From Methylomicrobium lacus_A (GTDB lineage Bacteria > Pseudomonadota > Gammaproteobacteria > Methylococcales > Methylomonadaceae): 64,000 nucleotides of DNA. Location: assembly GCF_041897535.1 (NCBI RefSeq), contig NZ_CP169217.1:3348001-3412000 (forward strand), given 5' to 3'. This document shows positions 8,358-17,513 of the stretch, one piece after another. Under the pieces are notes generated by a model, which saw only the letters and a program-made list of their open reading frames with translations, ran no database searches and had not been told where the DNA came from. The position numbers were made by a program, and so were the translations under genes. Each line of letters opens with the position of its first letter. Positions within the stretch are counted from its first letter, which is position 1.

Positions 8358-9782
8358 ATGTCTGTTGAAAAAAAGCCAAATAACTCATTAGGATTTTTGC
8401 CGCAAGACGTTATATTCGAGTCATTTACTTATCCATTCTTTGATTTGAACTACTCTGCGAATCATCGATTGGTTGCACAAGCGTTCTTGGAGACGCCGCC
8501 AGTCAGTTCTGTGACGGGGAGAAAGGGCTTATATGTTCATATACCTTTCTGCGACACAATTTGTTCTTTTTGTCCATTCGTTAAGTCAGTCGGCAATGAT
8601 GAACGTATCTCAGCCTATTTAAATGCATTGACTGCAGAAGCATCGGCAATATCGCAAACCGCCTTAGTAAAGAGCTGGAATTTTAATTCAATTTATTTTG
8701 GGGGAGGCACCCCATCGGTTCTATCTCCACAGCAGGCAGTTAGCCTGATCAGACACCTTCGTGAAATTTTTTCGATTTCCCAAACACCGGAGATAACTTT
8801 CGAAGTAGAAGCCAAGTCAGCATCTACAGAGCTCTTGTACGCACTTAGCGACGCTGGTGTAAGTCGAATCAGTTTTGGAGTACAAACACTCTCCCAGAAA
8901 TTAAGAGATCAAGTGAACTTAACAGCTTCGCTCGAGCAGATAGAATCGGTAATTGCTACCGGCAAAAAATTGTTTAGCGAGGTGAATATAGACATGATTG
9001 CCGGATTCCCAGGCCAATCAATAGAAGATGCAATAGAAGATGCAAAGAATGCATGTACCCTTGGAGTCTCAAGTATAGCAATATATCCATTCGACTATGT
9101 CGTTGCTCAACCAAAATTCTTAGATAGAATTAGATTTGGTGAGATCCCACCGGCTCCTGCCGGACCAGAACGATGGGAATTGTTTCACTCGGCAAAGTCA
9201 GAAATAAAAAAATCGTATCGGCAGTTCAGCATGTACTCCTTTGGGGAGGAAAATACTCCGGGATGTGAGTATATGTTTCAGACAGTTTATGGCGGGTACG
9301 ACGATGAATGTATAGGGCTTGGCGTTGGGGCTTATTCGATGATTAAAGGACTGGCTTATCACAATATCCAGTCTGAGCGGGATTATATTGCCGCCATAAA
9401 CAGCCAGCGACTACCAATCGAGCGGTGTAGTCCAGGACACGCTTATGAGAAAGAGTTTGTTTACTTTCCAAAGCGACTAACTGCTAAATTATCAGAAGCT
9501 GAGCGCCTTGGTATTCAGGAAAGTATATTGCCAAAGGTTGAAGCTTTGCAAATCGAAGGTCTTATCCTAGTGAATGGCGATCAAATTTCCCTCACTCCGG
9601 CCGGTGAGATGCAATATGCTCAAATCATGGTTGGGTTTCTTCCAGATCATCATCGAAGACTATATCAACGAGCCTGCGATAGACTTTGTTCTGATCTTGG
9701 TTGGGGATTCGAAGGTGCTTCAAACTCGGAAGCAGCAAAAATAAGAGGCTTTGCTGCTAAGAACGCCTTGCGGCGCACATAG
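8358..9782 (+). CDS. HemN/HemW-like radical SAM protein (biosynthetic cluster gene 1)
   Basis: A 474-residue radical SAM enzyme. HIPFCDTICSFCPF near residue 60 holds the CxxxCxxC ligands of the 4Fe-4S cluster, GGGTPS contacts SAM, and the C-terminal region with ISLTPAGEMQYAQI is the HemN C-terminal domain. The extra Cys of true HemN (CxxxCxxCxC) is absent, which argues for a HemW-like or class C radical SAM methyltransferase/cyclopropanase activity rather than haem synthesis. It leads a same-strand cluster with two aminotransferases, an aldolase, a VOC protein and an ATP-grasp ligase, so a role in tailoring a small amino-acid-derived product is likely. GGGAG upstream serves as ribosome site. 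Confidence 0.85.
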   Translation: MSVEKKPNNSLGFLPQDVIFESFTYPFFDLNYSANHRLVAQAFLETPPVSSVTGRKGLYVHIPFCDTICSFCPFVKSVGNDERISAYLNALTAEASAISQTALVKSWNFNSIYFGGGTPSVLSPQQAVSLIRHLREIFSISQTPEITFEVEAKSASTELLYALSDAGVSRISFGVQTLSQKLRDQVNLTASLEQIESVIATGKKLFSEVNIDMIAGFPGQSIEDAIEDAKNACTLGVSSIAIYPFDYVVAQPKFLDRIRFGEIPPAPAGPERWELFHSAKSEIKKSYRQFSMYSFGEENTPGCEYMFQTVYGGYDDECIGLGVGAYSMIKGLAYHNIQSERDYIAAINSQRLPIERCSPGHAYEKEFVYFPKRLTAKLSEAERLGIQESILPKVEALQIEGLILVNGDQISLTPAGEMQYAQIMVGFLPDHHRRLYQRACDRLCSDLGWGFEGASNSEAAKIRGFAAKNALRRT

Positions 9783-9836
9783 TGTCAATGATATTCAGCC
9801 AATTCAATGCTAATTTAGTGCTATGTATTTTTATAC

Positions 9837-10904
9837 ATGAACTATTTCTTTAAAGACCCAGAAAATATAGAGCCATCTAATCGTGATCATATTGACTGCA
9901 CGATGGGTGAGGTAGTCCTTCCATCTGGCAGTATGTCATTCGCATATGAATTGGAGATTACAGAGCGGTTGGTTAAGTATAGTTCTCCATGGGGCGACCA
10001 AGAGCTTCGACAGATGTTTTTAACTCATGTGGGTGCTTGTGAACTCACCGAGAGCAACGTATTTGTAACTATGGGAGGGAAAGAGGCTCTTTGGTTTGCA
10101 TTTCAACTGTTCGTAAAGCCGGGCGATACGGTTCTCCTTCCAATTCCTTATTGGCCACCATATATGCACTGGGTCAATTTGCTTGGAGGTAAAGCCATCT
10201 TTTATGAGGTAAAGGGCCCAAACCACACGTCGCAGCTGTTAGATTCAATTTGCAACAAACAACCAGATGTAGTTGTTCTTAATTCCCCACATAATCCGAC
10301 TGGAATCTCCATAGAAAAGTCGGTAACAGTTGAGTTAGTCAATCTTATTGAAAATTCAGCAACTAGAATAATTGTCGATCAGGTGTATGCAGGGATCGAT
10401 AGCCAGGATTATTTTCTGACAAGTTTGCTATTGATGATGTCAGATTGGCAGCGAGTTTGTGTCGTGGACTCAGTATCTAAGAGGTTTGCCGCAGCGGGAT
10501 TGCGAGTTGGTTTTCTTATTTCGTCCCAAGAGAATATATCAAAAGCACTCAAATTCCGGGCATTATCTTCTTCGTGCTTACCACCGATAACACAGTGTCT
10601 TGCTAAACACTTGTTAGGGAATCAATCTGGACTAGAGCGGCTACATCAGGTTCGCGACTTCGTAGGTGAGTCTAGACATTCTTTAGTCGATGCTCTTATC
10701 AATGCCGGAGCTGAAGTTATTAGTTCCGGGACGCTCTACGTATGGCTGCGAGGAACGATGCATTCGATAAAACTTAGAGAAAATATTCTTATTGGGGAAC
10801 CTGGAGATCGATATGGATTACCTGGACATTTCCGTCTTTGTGCCACGGGAAACCCCAGATTGCAAACGGTTCTCCATGCTCATCGCTCTTCAAGCGAATC
10901 ATAA
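9837..10904 (+). CDS. Class I/II aminotransferase (cluster gene 2)
   Basis: A 355-residue fold-type-I PLP enzyme. Motifs: TMGGKEALW (phosphate-binding loop), NSPHNPTGIS (substrate Asn), VDQVYAG (Asp and Tyr at the PLP ring) and DSVSKRFAAAGLRVGF, where the SK lysine forms the internal aldimine. It is slightly shorter than the usual 380-400 residues at both ends. It starts 54 bp after the radical SAM gene and ends 20 bp before the aldolase. It probably transaminates the 2-oxo acid made in the pathway; the substrate is not deducible. Confidence 0.85.
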   Translation: MNYFFKDPENIEPSNRDHIDCTMGEVVLPSGSMSFAYELEITERLVKYSSPWGDQELRQMFLTHVGACELTESNVFVTMGGKEALWFAFQLFVKPGDTVLLPIPYWPPYMHWVNLLGGKAIFYEVKGPNHTSQLLDSICNKQPDVVVLNSPHNPTGISIEKSVTVELVNLIENSATRIIVDQVYAGIDSQDYFLTSLLLMMSDWQRVCVVDSVSKRFAAAGLRVGFLISSQENISKALKFRALSSSCLPPITQCLAKHLLGNQSGLERLHQVRDFVGESRHSLVDALINAGAEVISSGTLYVWLRGTMHSIKLRENILIGEPGDRYGLPGHFRLCATGNPRLQTVLHAHRSSSES

Positions 10905-10924
10905 TTTTTGGTTAAAGTCACACA

Positions 10925-11941
10925 ATGTATGATTCCGTCGAAAATAAGAATTTTGTCAAGAGTCATTCCCTAATAGATGTAACGCTTCGTGATGGTGGCT
11001 TTTGTTGCGACTTTAATTGGTCGTTTAATGAGATGACAACTATTGTGTCAGCAACCAGTTGTGCTCCGGTTGAGTTTGTGGAAATTGGATATGTAGGAGG
11101 ACTGCCTGAGTTACACAGTGTGGCAAAACCTGGATCTGCGGCCAACCTTACTAATGCGTCTATTAAAGCACTCCGGCATTATTTATTAGATGCAAGAATA
11201 TGTGTCATGGTTCACCCAGGAGCCTTATGCGGTCATGTGAATTTTGAAGACTTAAAAACCTCTGGAGTTGACCTCGTTCGATTTGTCTACCATAAATCTT
11301 GGCGGGAAAAACTGACTCTGCTTAATCAAGCGGCGAAAGATGCAGGATTGAAGACATCTGTAAATATTGCATTATTAAGCCATATTTCACTAGGCGACTT
11401 ACTCAGAGTAGTGGAGAGTCTTAACAATCGCGTGGATGCAATACCAGATATTATTTGCTTGGCTGATACATGTGGGGCAATGTTCCCTGATAGGGTTTCT
11501 ACGGTAGTGCGAACATGTGTTAATGCAACATCTTCTATGGTTGGTTTTCATGCTCACGATTACCTCTCGTTAGCATTAGCCAACAGCTTATCGGCAGTTG
11601 ATGCTGGGGCCCAAATTATTGATGTATCACTACTTGGGATCGGCCGTGGGGCTGGTAATTTGCGCCTTGAGCTCTGGGAAGCCGCTACACGACTCCATTT
11701 CATGAAAAGTTTGCAACTTCGAAGGTTAGCGCGAGCACACCAAGTCATCACAAATCGTATTGGTGCGAAACAAGTTCCAGATTTGATTTCGATCTTGTGT
11801 GGATCATTAAATTTAAAACCGCCGGAAGAAGAGTTGCTTAGGTCAAAATGTGATACAAAAAATCAAGCTGTTTTTTGCCAAGTGTTCATTGATTTGCTCC
11901 AAGAGTGCACCGATTTGAATGTTGCGCTTCATAAAATTTGA
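10925..11941 (+). CDS. DRE-TIM metallolyase, 4-hydroxy-2-oxovalerate aldolase/HMGL-like (cluster gene 3)
   Basis: A 338-residue TIM-barrel aldolase of the HMG-CoA lyase/DmpG superfamily. LIDVTLRDGGF carries the D-x-TLRDG signature, ADTCGAMFPD follows in mid barrel, and GFHAHDYLSLALANS provides the H-x-H metal ligands. The next segment IGRGAGNLRLE matches the DmpG-type GxGAGN motif. Such enzymes cleave or form C-C bonds between pyruvate-type enolates and aldehydes or acyl donors. DmpG-like aldolases acting with an aminotransferase and ATP-grasp ligase are known in amino-acid-analogue antibiotics (rhizocticin is one case), but no PEP mutase is present here. Its place in the cluster suggests it builds the carbon skeleton. 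Confidence 0.82.
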   Translation: MYDSVENKNFVKSHSLIDVTLRDGGFCCDFNWSFNEMTTIVSATSCAPVEFVEIGYVGGLPELHSVAKPGSAANLTNASIKALRHYLLDARICVMVHPGALCGHVNFEDLKTSGVDLVRFVYHKSWREKLTLLNQAAKDAGLKTSVNIALLSHISLGDLLRVVESLNNRVDAIPDIICLADTCGAMFPDRVSTVVRTCVNATSSMVGFHAHDYLSLALANSLSAVDAGAQIIDVSLLGIGRGAGNLRLELWEAATRLHFMKSLQLRRLARAHQVITNRIGAKQVPDLISILCGSLNLKPPEEELLRSKCDTKNQAVFCQVFIDLLQECTDLNVALHKI

Positions 11942-11954
11942 AATTCTTACGACT

Positions 11955-13049
11955 ATGAATCAGTTTGCTAACTACCCACTTACGAATCGTGCACGGCATT
12001 TGCTGAAATCCCAACTCGGTAATGTGTTTGAATATAATCAATGCGAAGACGAAATTATTGATTTACGAACGTTTGACAGCGCATTTTTTCGATCATTGAG
12101 TTCGCTTCCTACGCTTTCATTATCTGCGTTTGGCGAGTATTCTGGTGTTCAGGGCATACCTGCTTTACTATCCCATATCTCCCAGATGATTGGGGTGGCA
12201 AATAATGGAATACAAATCACTTCAGGGGCAAGCGAGGGGCTGCATCTTGTAATGCAAGTGCTTGTTGAGCTGGGAACAGTGGTTGCCTTGCCATACCCGA
12301 CGTTTCCTGCATATTGGCGTTTAGTAGAGTTCTGTGGGGGGACCTGTGTTAACTATCACGACGTAGACGACTTGTTGGCGTTGTTTACTCAGACGGAGGG
12401 TGCGCCAAATTTGGTTGTTGTGGGTTGGCCGGAAAATCCAACTGGAAGGGTCATCGATTTGAAGAAAATTGAGGAGATATTATCTAAATCGAATCGTCAC
12501 AGTACAGTTCTGATTCTGGATTTAACCTATCCCCTTACTGACTTAATGGATAGTAATACACGGGAAGTGTTAAGTCGGTTAGAGGATCGACTGGTTATGG
12601 TTGGGAGTATTGGAAAATTGCTCTTTTTGCCAGGCCTTAGGCTAGGATTTGTAGCCACAAATCTATCGAACATTTTCAGAGCAATTTGTGAGTTAAAGCG
12701 TCATTCTAGTTTTGAGCCTTGCTACTTAAGCCAAAATTTGGCTTTACAACTATGGTCAGATAAAGATTACATGGCAAGTATAACAAAGCGAATGGAGTTA
12801 TTGATGCACAGACATTCCTTGTTTAGAAACGCAATTTCAGAGGTGGGAGTTTGTTGTAAAGTGATTCCCAACGCTAGAGGATTTTATGAATTTGTGGAAG
12901 ACAGCTCTATACTTGTTAACCTTGGTTTGATTGGCGTACCCGGCAACATTTTTTCTGATCAACGAGAGGCAATGCGTTATTGCCTTGCCGTTGGAGAAAA
13001 TCGATGGGAAAATACTTTAAATAGATTGACCAATCATAAAATAATATAG
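11955..13049 (+). CDS. Class I/II aminotransferase (cluster gene 4)
   Basis: A 364-residue PLP enzyme; the ATG at 11955 is 13 bp after the aldolase stop and gives a normal N-terminus. Motifs: TSGASEGLHL (phosphate loop), GWPENPTGR (substrate Asn), LILDLTYPL (Asp at the PLP nitrogen) and GSIGKLLFLPGLRLGF, with IGK instead of the usual SxSK but keeping the lysine. It is clearly distant from the other aminotransferase of the cluster, so the two probably act on different intermediates, or one acts as a lyase or decarboxylase. It resembles histidinol-phosphate aminotransferase/CobD-type enzymes. Confidence 0.82.
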   Translation: MNQFANYPLTNRARHLLKSQLGNVFEYNQCEDEIIDLRTFDSAFFRSLSSLPTLSLSAFGEYSGVQGIPALLSHISQMIGVANNGIQITSGASEGLHLVMQVLVELGTVVALPYPTFPAYWRLVEFCGGTCVNYHDVDDLLALFTQTEGAPNLVVVGWPENPTGRVIDLKKIEEILSKSNRHSTVLILDLTYPLTDLMDSNTREVLSRLEDRLVMVGSIGKLLFLPGLRLGFVATNLSNIFRAICELKRHSSFEPCYLSQNLALQLWSDKDYMASITKRMELLMHRHSLFRNAISEVGVCCKVIPNARGFYEFVEDSSILVNLGLIGVPGNIFSDQREAMRYCLAVGENRWENTLNRLTNHKII

Positions 13050-13067
13050 ACATCAGAGGCCTATAAA

Positions 13068-13460
13068 ATGCTGCATCACTTCGCGATTACTGTTTCGGAT
13101 TTGCCAACTTCGATGGCATTCTATCGTTTAGTTCTAGAGGGAGTAGGTTATGCTCTTTCTCATTACGATGAAAAGCGAATTGCAGTTTGGCTCGGTCCAA
13201 ACCCTGAAATATTGATTTATCAGGCACGTACTGATCAGTTAGATCGAAAGCACGTAACTTATGATCCTGGCATTCATCACATTGCCTTTCAGGTTGATGA
13301 ACGTGAAGTTATAGATAAATTGTGGAAAGACCTTAAACTTAATGGCTATCATATTCTGGATGATCCACGCGAGTATCCAGAATATGCAGAAAATTACTAC
13401 GCAGTATTTTTTGAGGATCCAGACGGCATTAAGTTGGAGTTAATGTGTTTGTCGAGTTAA
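13068..13460 (+). CDS. VOC/glyoxalase-like metalloprotein (cluster gene 5)
   Basis: A 130-residue vicinal-oxygen-chelate protein. MLHHFAITVSDL at the start, GIHHIAFQV in the middle and DPDGIKLELM at the end give the His/His/Glu metal ligands of the two βαβββ modules. Members are lyases, isomerases, extradiol dioxygenases or resistance proteins (fosfomycin/bleomycin type). Its tight spacing in the cluster allows either an isomerase/dioxygenase step or self-protection from the product. Confidence 0.85.
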   Translation: MLHHFAITVSDLPTSMAFYRLVLEGVGYALSHYDEKRIAVWLGPNPEILIYQARTDQLDRKHVTYDPGIHHIAFQVDEREVIDKLWKDLKLNGYHILDDPREYPEYAENYYAVFFEDPDGIKLELMCLSS

Positions 13461-13503
13461 TTTTTATTGGGTTAGTGATGAATTAATAAATTAAGGGGGA
13501 GTT

Positions 13504-14760
13504 ATGCCAGCAAAACCAACAACTAGAGGATTTACTGCTAAACGAGCAAATCCGAATTCTGGAGTTTTTTCACTTCGGCTACCTATAGATAGTAGTTATT
13601 CTACATTCAATGAGTTGATGTCTAACCCAAGTAGTGGGTATCAACCATTAGTCGAGACCACATGGAGTATGGTACAAAGTCAAGGTTGGGCTGCGGCCAC
13701 TGACTCTGCGTTAGGCTTTGAAAACACCTCACCGGAGTCTAACATTTTGCTTTCTTTTGCTGATAGCCTGCAGTCAGCAGCAGCAAAAGCAAAGGGATCT
13801 TTTTTGCCCGAACTGGACTTTAATCATCAAGCGATTGATTTATGTTGGAATAAAGAGCGCCTGTATGCCAAGCTCAAAGCTGTCGGCTTAATGCCCATTC
13901 CATATGGCATTGTGGACTTGTCTGGAATGAGTTCCGAAGATCTGTTGGATGACCTATCGAATGATGTCTGTCAATATATTGTCAAACCTGTCATCGGTAG
14001 TGGTTCCAGAGTTGTGCGTATCGAGACATCAAAAGAGGAGCTTCGAGTAGCTATTCGTAGGGTTATAACCGAACCTCACACTCAACGTTTCATGGTAATG
14101 CAATATGTGAGTGAAAAATTCGATGGTTACGTTGAATTTAGCTTGGATGGGGTTTTCTTAAATGGACAAGTTGCTCATTGCTCAGTTCTTGGTAAAGAGA
14201 AAATTGATGAGGTGCCGGAATTCCGAGATAGGGCGATGGTTACTTTGCAAGATAAAGAAGGGGTCTTTCGACTATTGGCAAAGCAAGCATTGGAAGCTAT
14301 CGGTGTCGTAAATGTGGTTTTTCATTTAGAGGCTAGAGCGACGAAGGATGGCGTGGTACTAATTGATGCCGCGTTGAGGCCAGGAGGTGGATTTATACCT
14401 GATGCCGTGAAATTGGCTACCGGTCTTGATATCCGGTTAGCATATGCATACATTTGTGCCGGGCAAATTGATGATGTATCTCGTTTAATTTCAAGCGCTA
14501 AGCCGTTAGTCAATGCAAGCGCTATTGGAGCATTCTATTGGGGCAGGAGCGCACCAGTTAGCACAGGTGATATAAAAAAGACAATTGATGTTATCGAAAG
14601 TGAGCCGTATGTTGCGGGCTTCAATTTAGATTCAAATCTTATTTTTGGCGCTGGTCCTCTTACATCCGAGGCGGCGCTCTCATTGTGTGTCGGTGCAAAC
14701 TCAGAGGATTTGGCTTTAGGTACTATGGTGTCGCTAGCCAATCAACTCGGCTTTGTCTGA
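13504..14760 (+). CDS. ATP-grasp ligase (cluster gene 6)
   Basis: A 418-residue ATP-grasp enzyme. KPVIGSGSRVVRI near 160 is the glycine-rich nucleotide loop, FMVMQYVSEKFDGYVEF the hinge segment, and DAALRPGGGFIPD near 290 the Mg-binding and substrate-loop signature of the carboxylate-amine ligase branch. The usual reaction is acyl-phosphate formation then attack by an amine, giving a peptide-like bond. A strong AGGGGGAG ribosome site precedes the ATG. As the last gene of the cluster, before a terminator, it likely joins the non-standard amino acid made by the upstream genes to a second amino acid or amine. Confidence 0.82.
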   Translation: MPAKPTTRGFTAKRANPNSGVFSLRLPIDSSYSTFNELMSNPSSGYQPLVETTWSMVQSQGWAAATDSALGFENTSPESNILLSFADSLQSAAAKAKGSFLPELDFNHQAIDLCWNKERLYAKLKAVGLMPIPYGIVDLSGMSSEDLLDDLSNDVCQYIVKPVIGSGSRVVRIETSKEELRVAIRRVITEPHTQRFMVMQYVSEKFDGYVEFSLDGVFLNGQVAHCSVLGKEKIDEVPEFRDRAMVTLQDKEGVFRLLAKQALEAIGVVNVVFHLEARATKDGVVLIDAALRPGGGFIPDAVKLATGLDIRLAYAYICAGQIDDVSRLISSAKPLVNASAIGAFYWGRSAPVSTGDIKKTIDVIESEPYVAGFNLDSNLIFGAGPLTSEAALSLCVGANSEDLALGTMVSLANQLGFV

Positions 14761-14922
14761 GCACACATGATCCAAAAAAAGTGAATTTACTTTTCTTAAT
14801 TTGGATTAAACTTGATCAAGCTTACGGGCTTGTATTGAAAGAATCAAAGGTAATTTTAACACTTTTACTTAGGGAGGCGGCCATGGTTAGTTGGGTAGCA
14901 ATAGGGGCATAAAATAATGTAG

Positions 14923-14956
14923 ACCAACCCAGTTCACTTGATGCTGGGTTGGTTTT
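14923..14956 (+). terminator. Rho-independent terminator of the biosynthetic operon
   Basis: Perfect 9-bp stem CCAACCCAG / CTGGGTTGG with an 11-nt loop, followed by TTTT. It lies about 160 bp after the ATP-grasp stop codon. The A-poor upstream side makes it one-directional. Confidence 0.85.
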
Positions 14957-15074
14957 CAAAACCCACAGAAAATGCTAAGGATGATCTTTAGATACATACC
15001 AATCTATAACCCTGTTTCTTATGTAGCGACTATATTACCAATCATGACTCATGCTGTGGAATCCTTGGCCTTCA

Positions 15075-16274
15075 TTACTTTGACCTAAAAATAATCGAAT
15101 CCATACGAGCCAGTTTTGGAGATACTATAGGTATAGTCATCATAGTGCTGGCGATGGCCATAAGCAGCAGTGCGGTAAATGTTTCGCTAGTAATAATGCC
15201 ATTATCCAGCAGCACATTTACAAAGATGATCATGATCAGTGCCTTGGTTTGAAGTAACCAGCCAATAAGCGATCCTTCGCCAGGCTCCCAATTGAGAATT
15301 CTCCCTGCGATATGAGTACCTAACAATTTTCCCGAGATAGAGGCAGCAAGTAATACGCCTGCAGCCATAGATACTGTTGCTCCACCCAACGCCCAGTTGG
15401 TTCGCAGACCAGTACTCAAGAAGAACACAGGCATCATGACTAATAAAACGTGGAACCGCAGAAAATCCATTTGCTTCTGGTCGAACCAATCTCCATCCAT
15501 GATAGCTCCTGCAAGGAAGGCTCCGACCATAAAGTGCAGCCCCGAATAATCGGCACCAAAGCCACAACCAGCCAGCCAGATCAACCCCACATACCATCGG
15601 TCCCTTTCTGGGAGCCTTACCATAAGCTTCCGAAAAATGTAACCAATAACTGTATATCCAAGTAGAAATCCGACCTGTCTACCAACCCGCTCCCAATCCA
15701 TCAAAATCAGTGCGAGGATGCCCCAAATGACCACATCATCCAAACTAGCGTAACGTAGGATACGCTGGCCTATAGGTAATCGCAGGATTTCCAGTTTTTC
15801 CATAAACAGGATCAGAATTGGAAGTGCAGTGACTGCACAGGCCATACCAACTCCCATAATAAATTGCCATGACATAGCATTTTGACCAATCCAACCATCG
15901 AACATTAATAATCCTGTTGCAGCAATGCTGCCGAATACCAACGGCGTTCCTAGAGCCAGTCCTGCGGTAACAATGCTTTCCCTGCGATGTTGCCATGCTT
16001 TGCGTAAATCCAGTTCAATACCAGCAATCCAAACAAATAACATGACCGCCCACCAAGCAATACCATTTAACAACTGGATCACAGATGGAGTAAAAACAAA
16101 TCCGTAATAGTTTGGAAAAACCGTCCCTAAAACACCTGGGCCAAGCAAAATACCAGTAATAATCTGTACCACCACTAGAGGAGCATAGTACTCTGTCTTT
16201 CCTATTCTCCAGATCAGATATGGGATGGTGAAAATAAGAGTCATTGCGATCAGAAATATTTCGGTGATGATCAT
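15075..16274 (-). CDS. Cation:proton antiporter (CPA2/KefB-like)
   Basis: A 399-residue integral membrane protein of the Na+/H+ exchanger superfamily from the ATG at 16274; a longer frame to 16346 adds a hydrophobic but unnecessary leader. About 11-12 hydrophobic segments are visible. GILLGPGVLG and WIAGIELDLRKAW are typical CPA2 motifs, and YASLDDVVIWG carries the acidic pair in the ion-binding helix. The cytosolic RCK/TrkA-N domain of KefB is absent. It converges on the biosynthetic cluster, with the terminator between. CPA2 antiporters next to such clusters can help export or tolerate the product; that is inference. Confidence 0.85.
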   Translation of the reverse strand: MIITEIFLIAMTLIFTIPYLIWRIGKTEYYAPLVVVQIITGILLGPGVLGTVFPNYYGFVFTPSVIQLLNGIAWWAVMLFVWIAGIELDLRKAWQHRRESIVTAGLALGTPLVFGSIAATGLLMFDGWIGQNAMSWQFIMGVGMACAVTALPILILFMEKLEILRLPIGQRILRYASLDDVVIWGILALILMDWERVGRQVGFLLGYTVIGYIFRKLMVRLPERDRWYVGLIWLAGCGFGADYSGLHFMVGAFLAGAIMDGDWFDQKQMDFLRFHVLLVMMPVFFLSTGLRTNWALGGATVSMAAGVLLAASISGKLLGTHIAGRILNWEPGEGSLIGWLLQTKALIMIIFVNVLLDNGIITSETFTALLLMAIASTMMTIPIVSPKLARMDSIIFRSK

Positions 16275-16417
16275 TTTACATGTTAACCATAAATAGAGTG
16301 CTTTTATAACTAGACAAAATCTCCAATACCGCAGAGCATATCCCAAGCGCGGCGTGGCTTTCAGAGGCTACAATACTCACAAACATTAAACAAAACGAAC
16401 AACCAAGCCCGAGCTAC

Positions 16418-16963
16418 CTAATCTTTAAAGCTGTTGTAGTGCGTTGCACGGCATTCATTGAGCAATTTGGCGACTGCCGCCTGACTCTCGCCCTTGATGA
16501 GAATTCGCAGGTGTTTATGTTTAATGTCTGAAAATGACGGTTTGCGCCCCAGCTTTACGCCGAGTTTCTTCGCTGCCTTTAAACCGGCTTGTGTGTGCTC
16601 CACGATCAAAACGCGCTCGAATTCCGCCAACGCCCCAAGTATGTGCCCCAACAATCGCCCCGTCACGCTTTCGGTGCCTATATGGCTTCGGTCTGCGACA
16701 GAAAGCGCCCCTGCCCTTGTAGTTCGGCCAACACCATGACAACTAAGTTGTGATAGTGATAGCCCCAGCCGGTCGAGCTTCCAGACGACGAGCGTATCCA
16801 TTGCCCGTAAGAATTGAAGGCAGCGAGTTAGTTCTGGTCGCGTGCTTGATGCGCCGGTAGCTGTGTCCATAAAGATAAAGTCCCAGCCCGCCTTTTTCAG
16901 GGCGGCAATCTGTAAATCCGCTTTTTGGTCGTCGGTCTAAACCCGCGCATAGCCATATTTCAT
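16418..16963 (-). pseudogene. Dead serine recombinase (resolvase/invertase)
   Basis: Translation from the ATG at 16963 gives MKYGYARV, then an amber stop at 16937-16939 exactly where the catalytic serine (YARVST) should be, then TDDQKADLQIAALKKAGWDF. The body continues with VVWKLDRLG, but part of the middle is readable only in another frame (LAELQGQGRFLSQ), then it returns to HILGALAEFER, EHTQAGLKAAKKLG and a C-terminal helix-turn-helix. So the gene has lost its active-site serine codon (TCG to TAG is one change) and has at least two compensating indels. It is a different branch from the intact recombinase at 28258. Confidence 0.88.
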
Positions 16964-17513
16964 GGTCTTATTATTAGACAAAATTGTTAGCCTTACAAGT
17001 CATCGTTTTCATGGTTTCTTGTCAGGTCTAAAAAACTTCGTTTTTTAAACACACTGGAAGTCATAAAAAGCGTTGCCCACCTAACATTTTACCGTCTGCT
17101 GGCACATTGCCGAACTTCATTCTGCCATATTCGTCGCCATAAAGCGGCCAGTCGCGACCGGCAGGTTTTGGCCGATAGCGCCAGATTGTAAGGTAACGAC
17201 TCCTATAGACACTAACCGGGGGGCGTACGATCACCCATTGAGTGGGCAGTGAGTTCCTCCGTGTAAATTATTACCCAGAAAGAAGACGTTATCTTCCGAG
17301 ACAAAAAGAAGGAGAGTTAAAAACGCCAGAAATTTAGCTTATTGTCTACCTATCGATAACCAGCGATGATAGTTGTAAATTACTTTTTTCCTGGCTAAAT
17401 TTATCCATATCAACGTAGACAGCACCCTAGCAGGCCCAATCGCTTCCAAGGCCAAAAGGTGTTCAAAAATCTTAGTCGCGATGACTTAACTTAATTAAAC
17501 AAAGGGGTTCACT
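16964..17513. other. Non-coding segment upstream of amine oxidase
   Basis: About 550 bp without a gene. CGGCAGGTTTTGGCCGAT at about 17159 repeats the tail motif of the cassette array at about 21030, so it may be a fragment of an older array. The ribosome site (AAAGGGG) of the next gene is at its end. Confidence 0.4.

Noticed and set aside
8358..9782. Housekeeping hemN/hemW
   Set aside because: It lacks the fourth cysteine of HemN and lies in a specialised cluster in a mobile island; more likely a dedicated enzyme.
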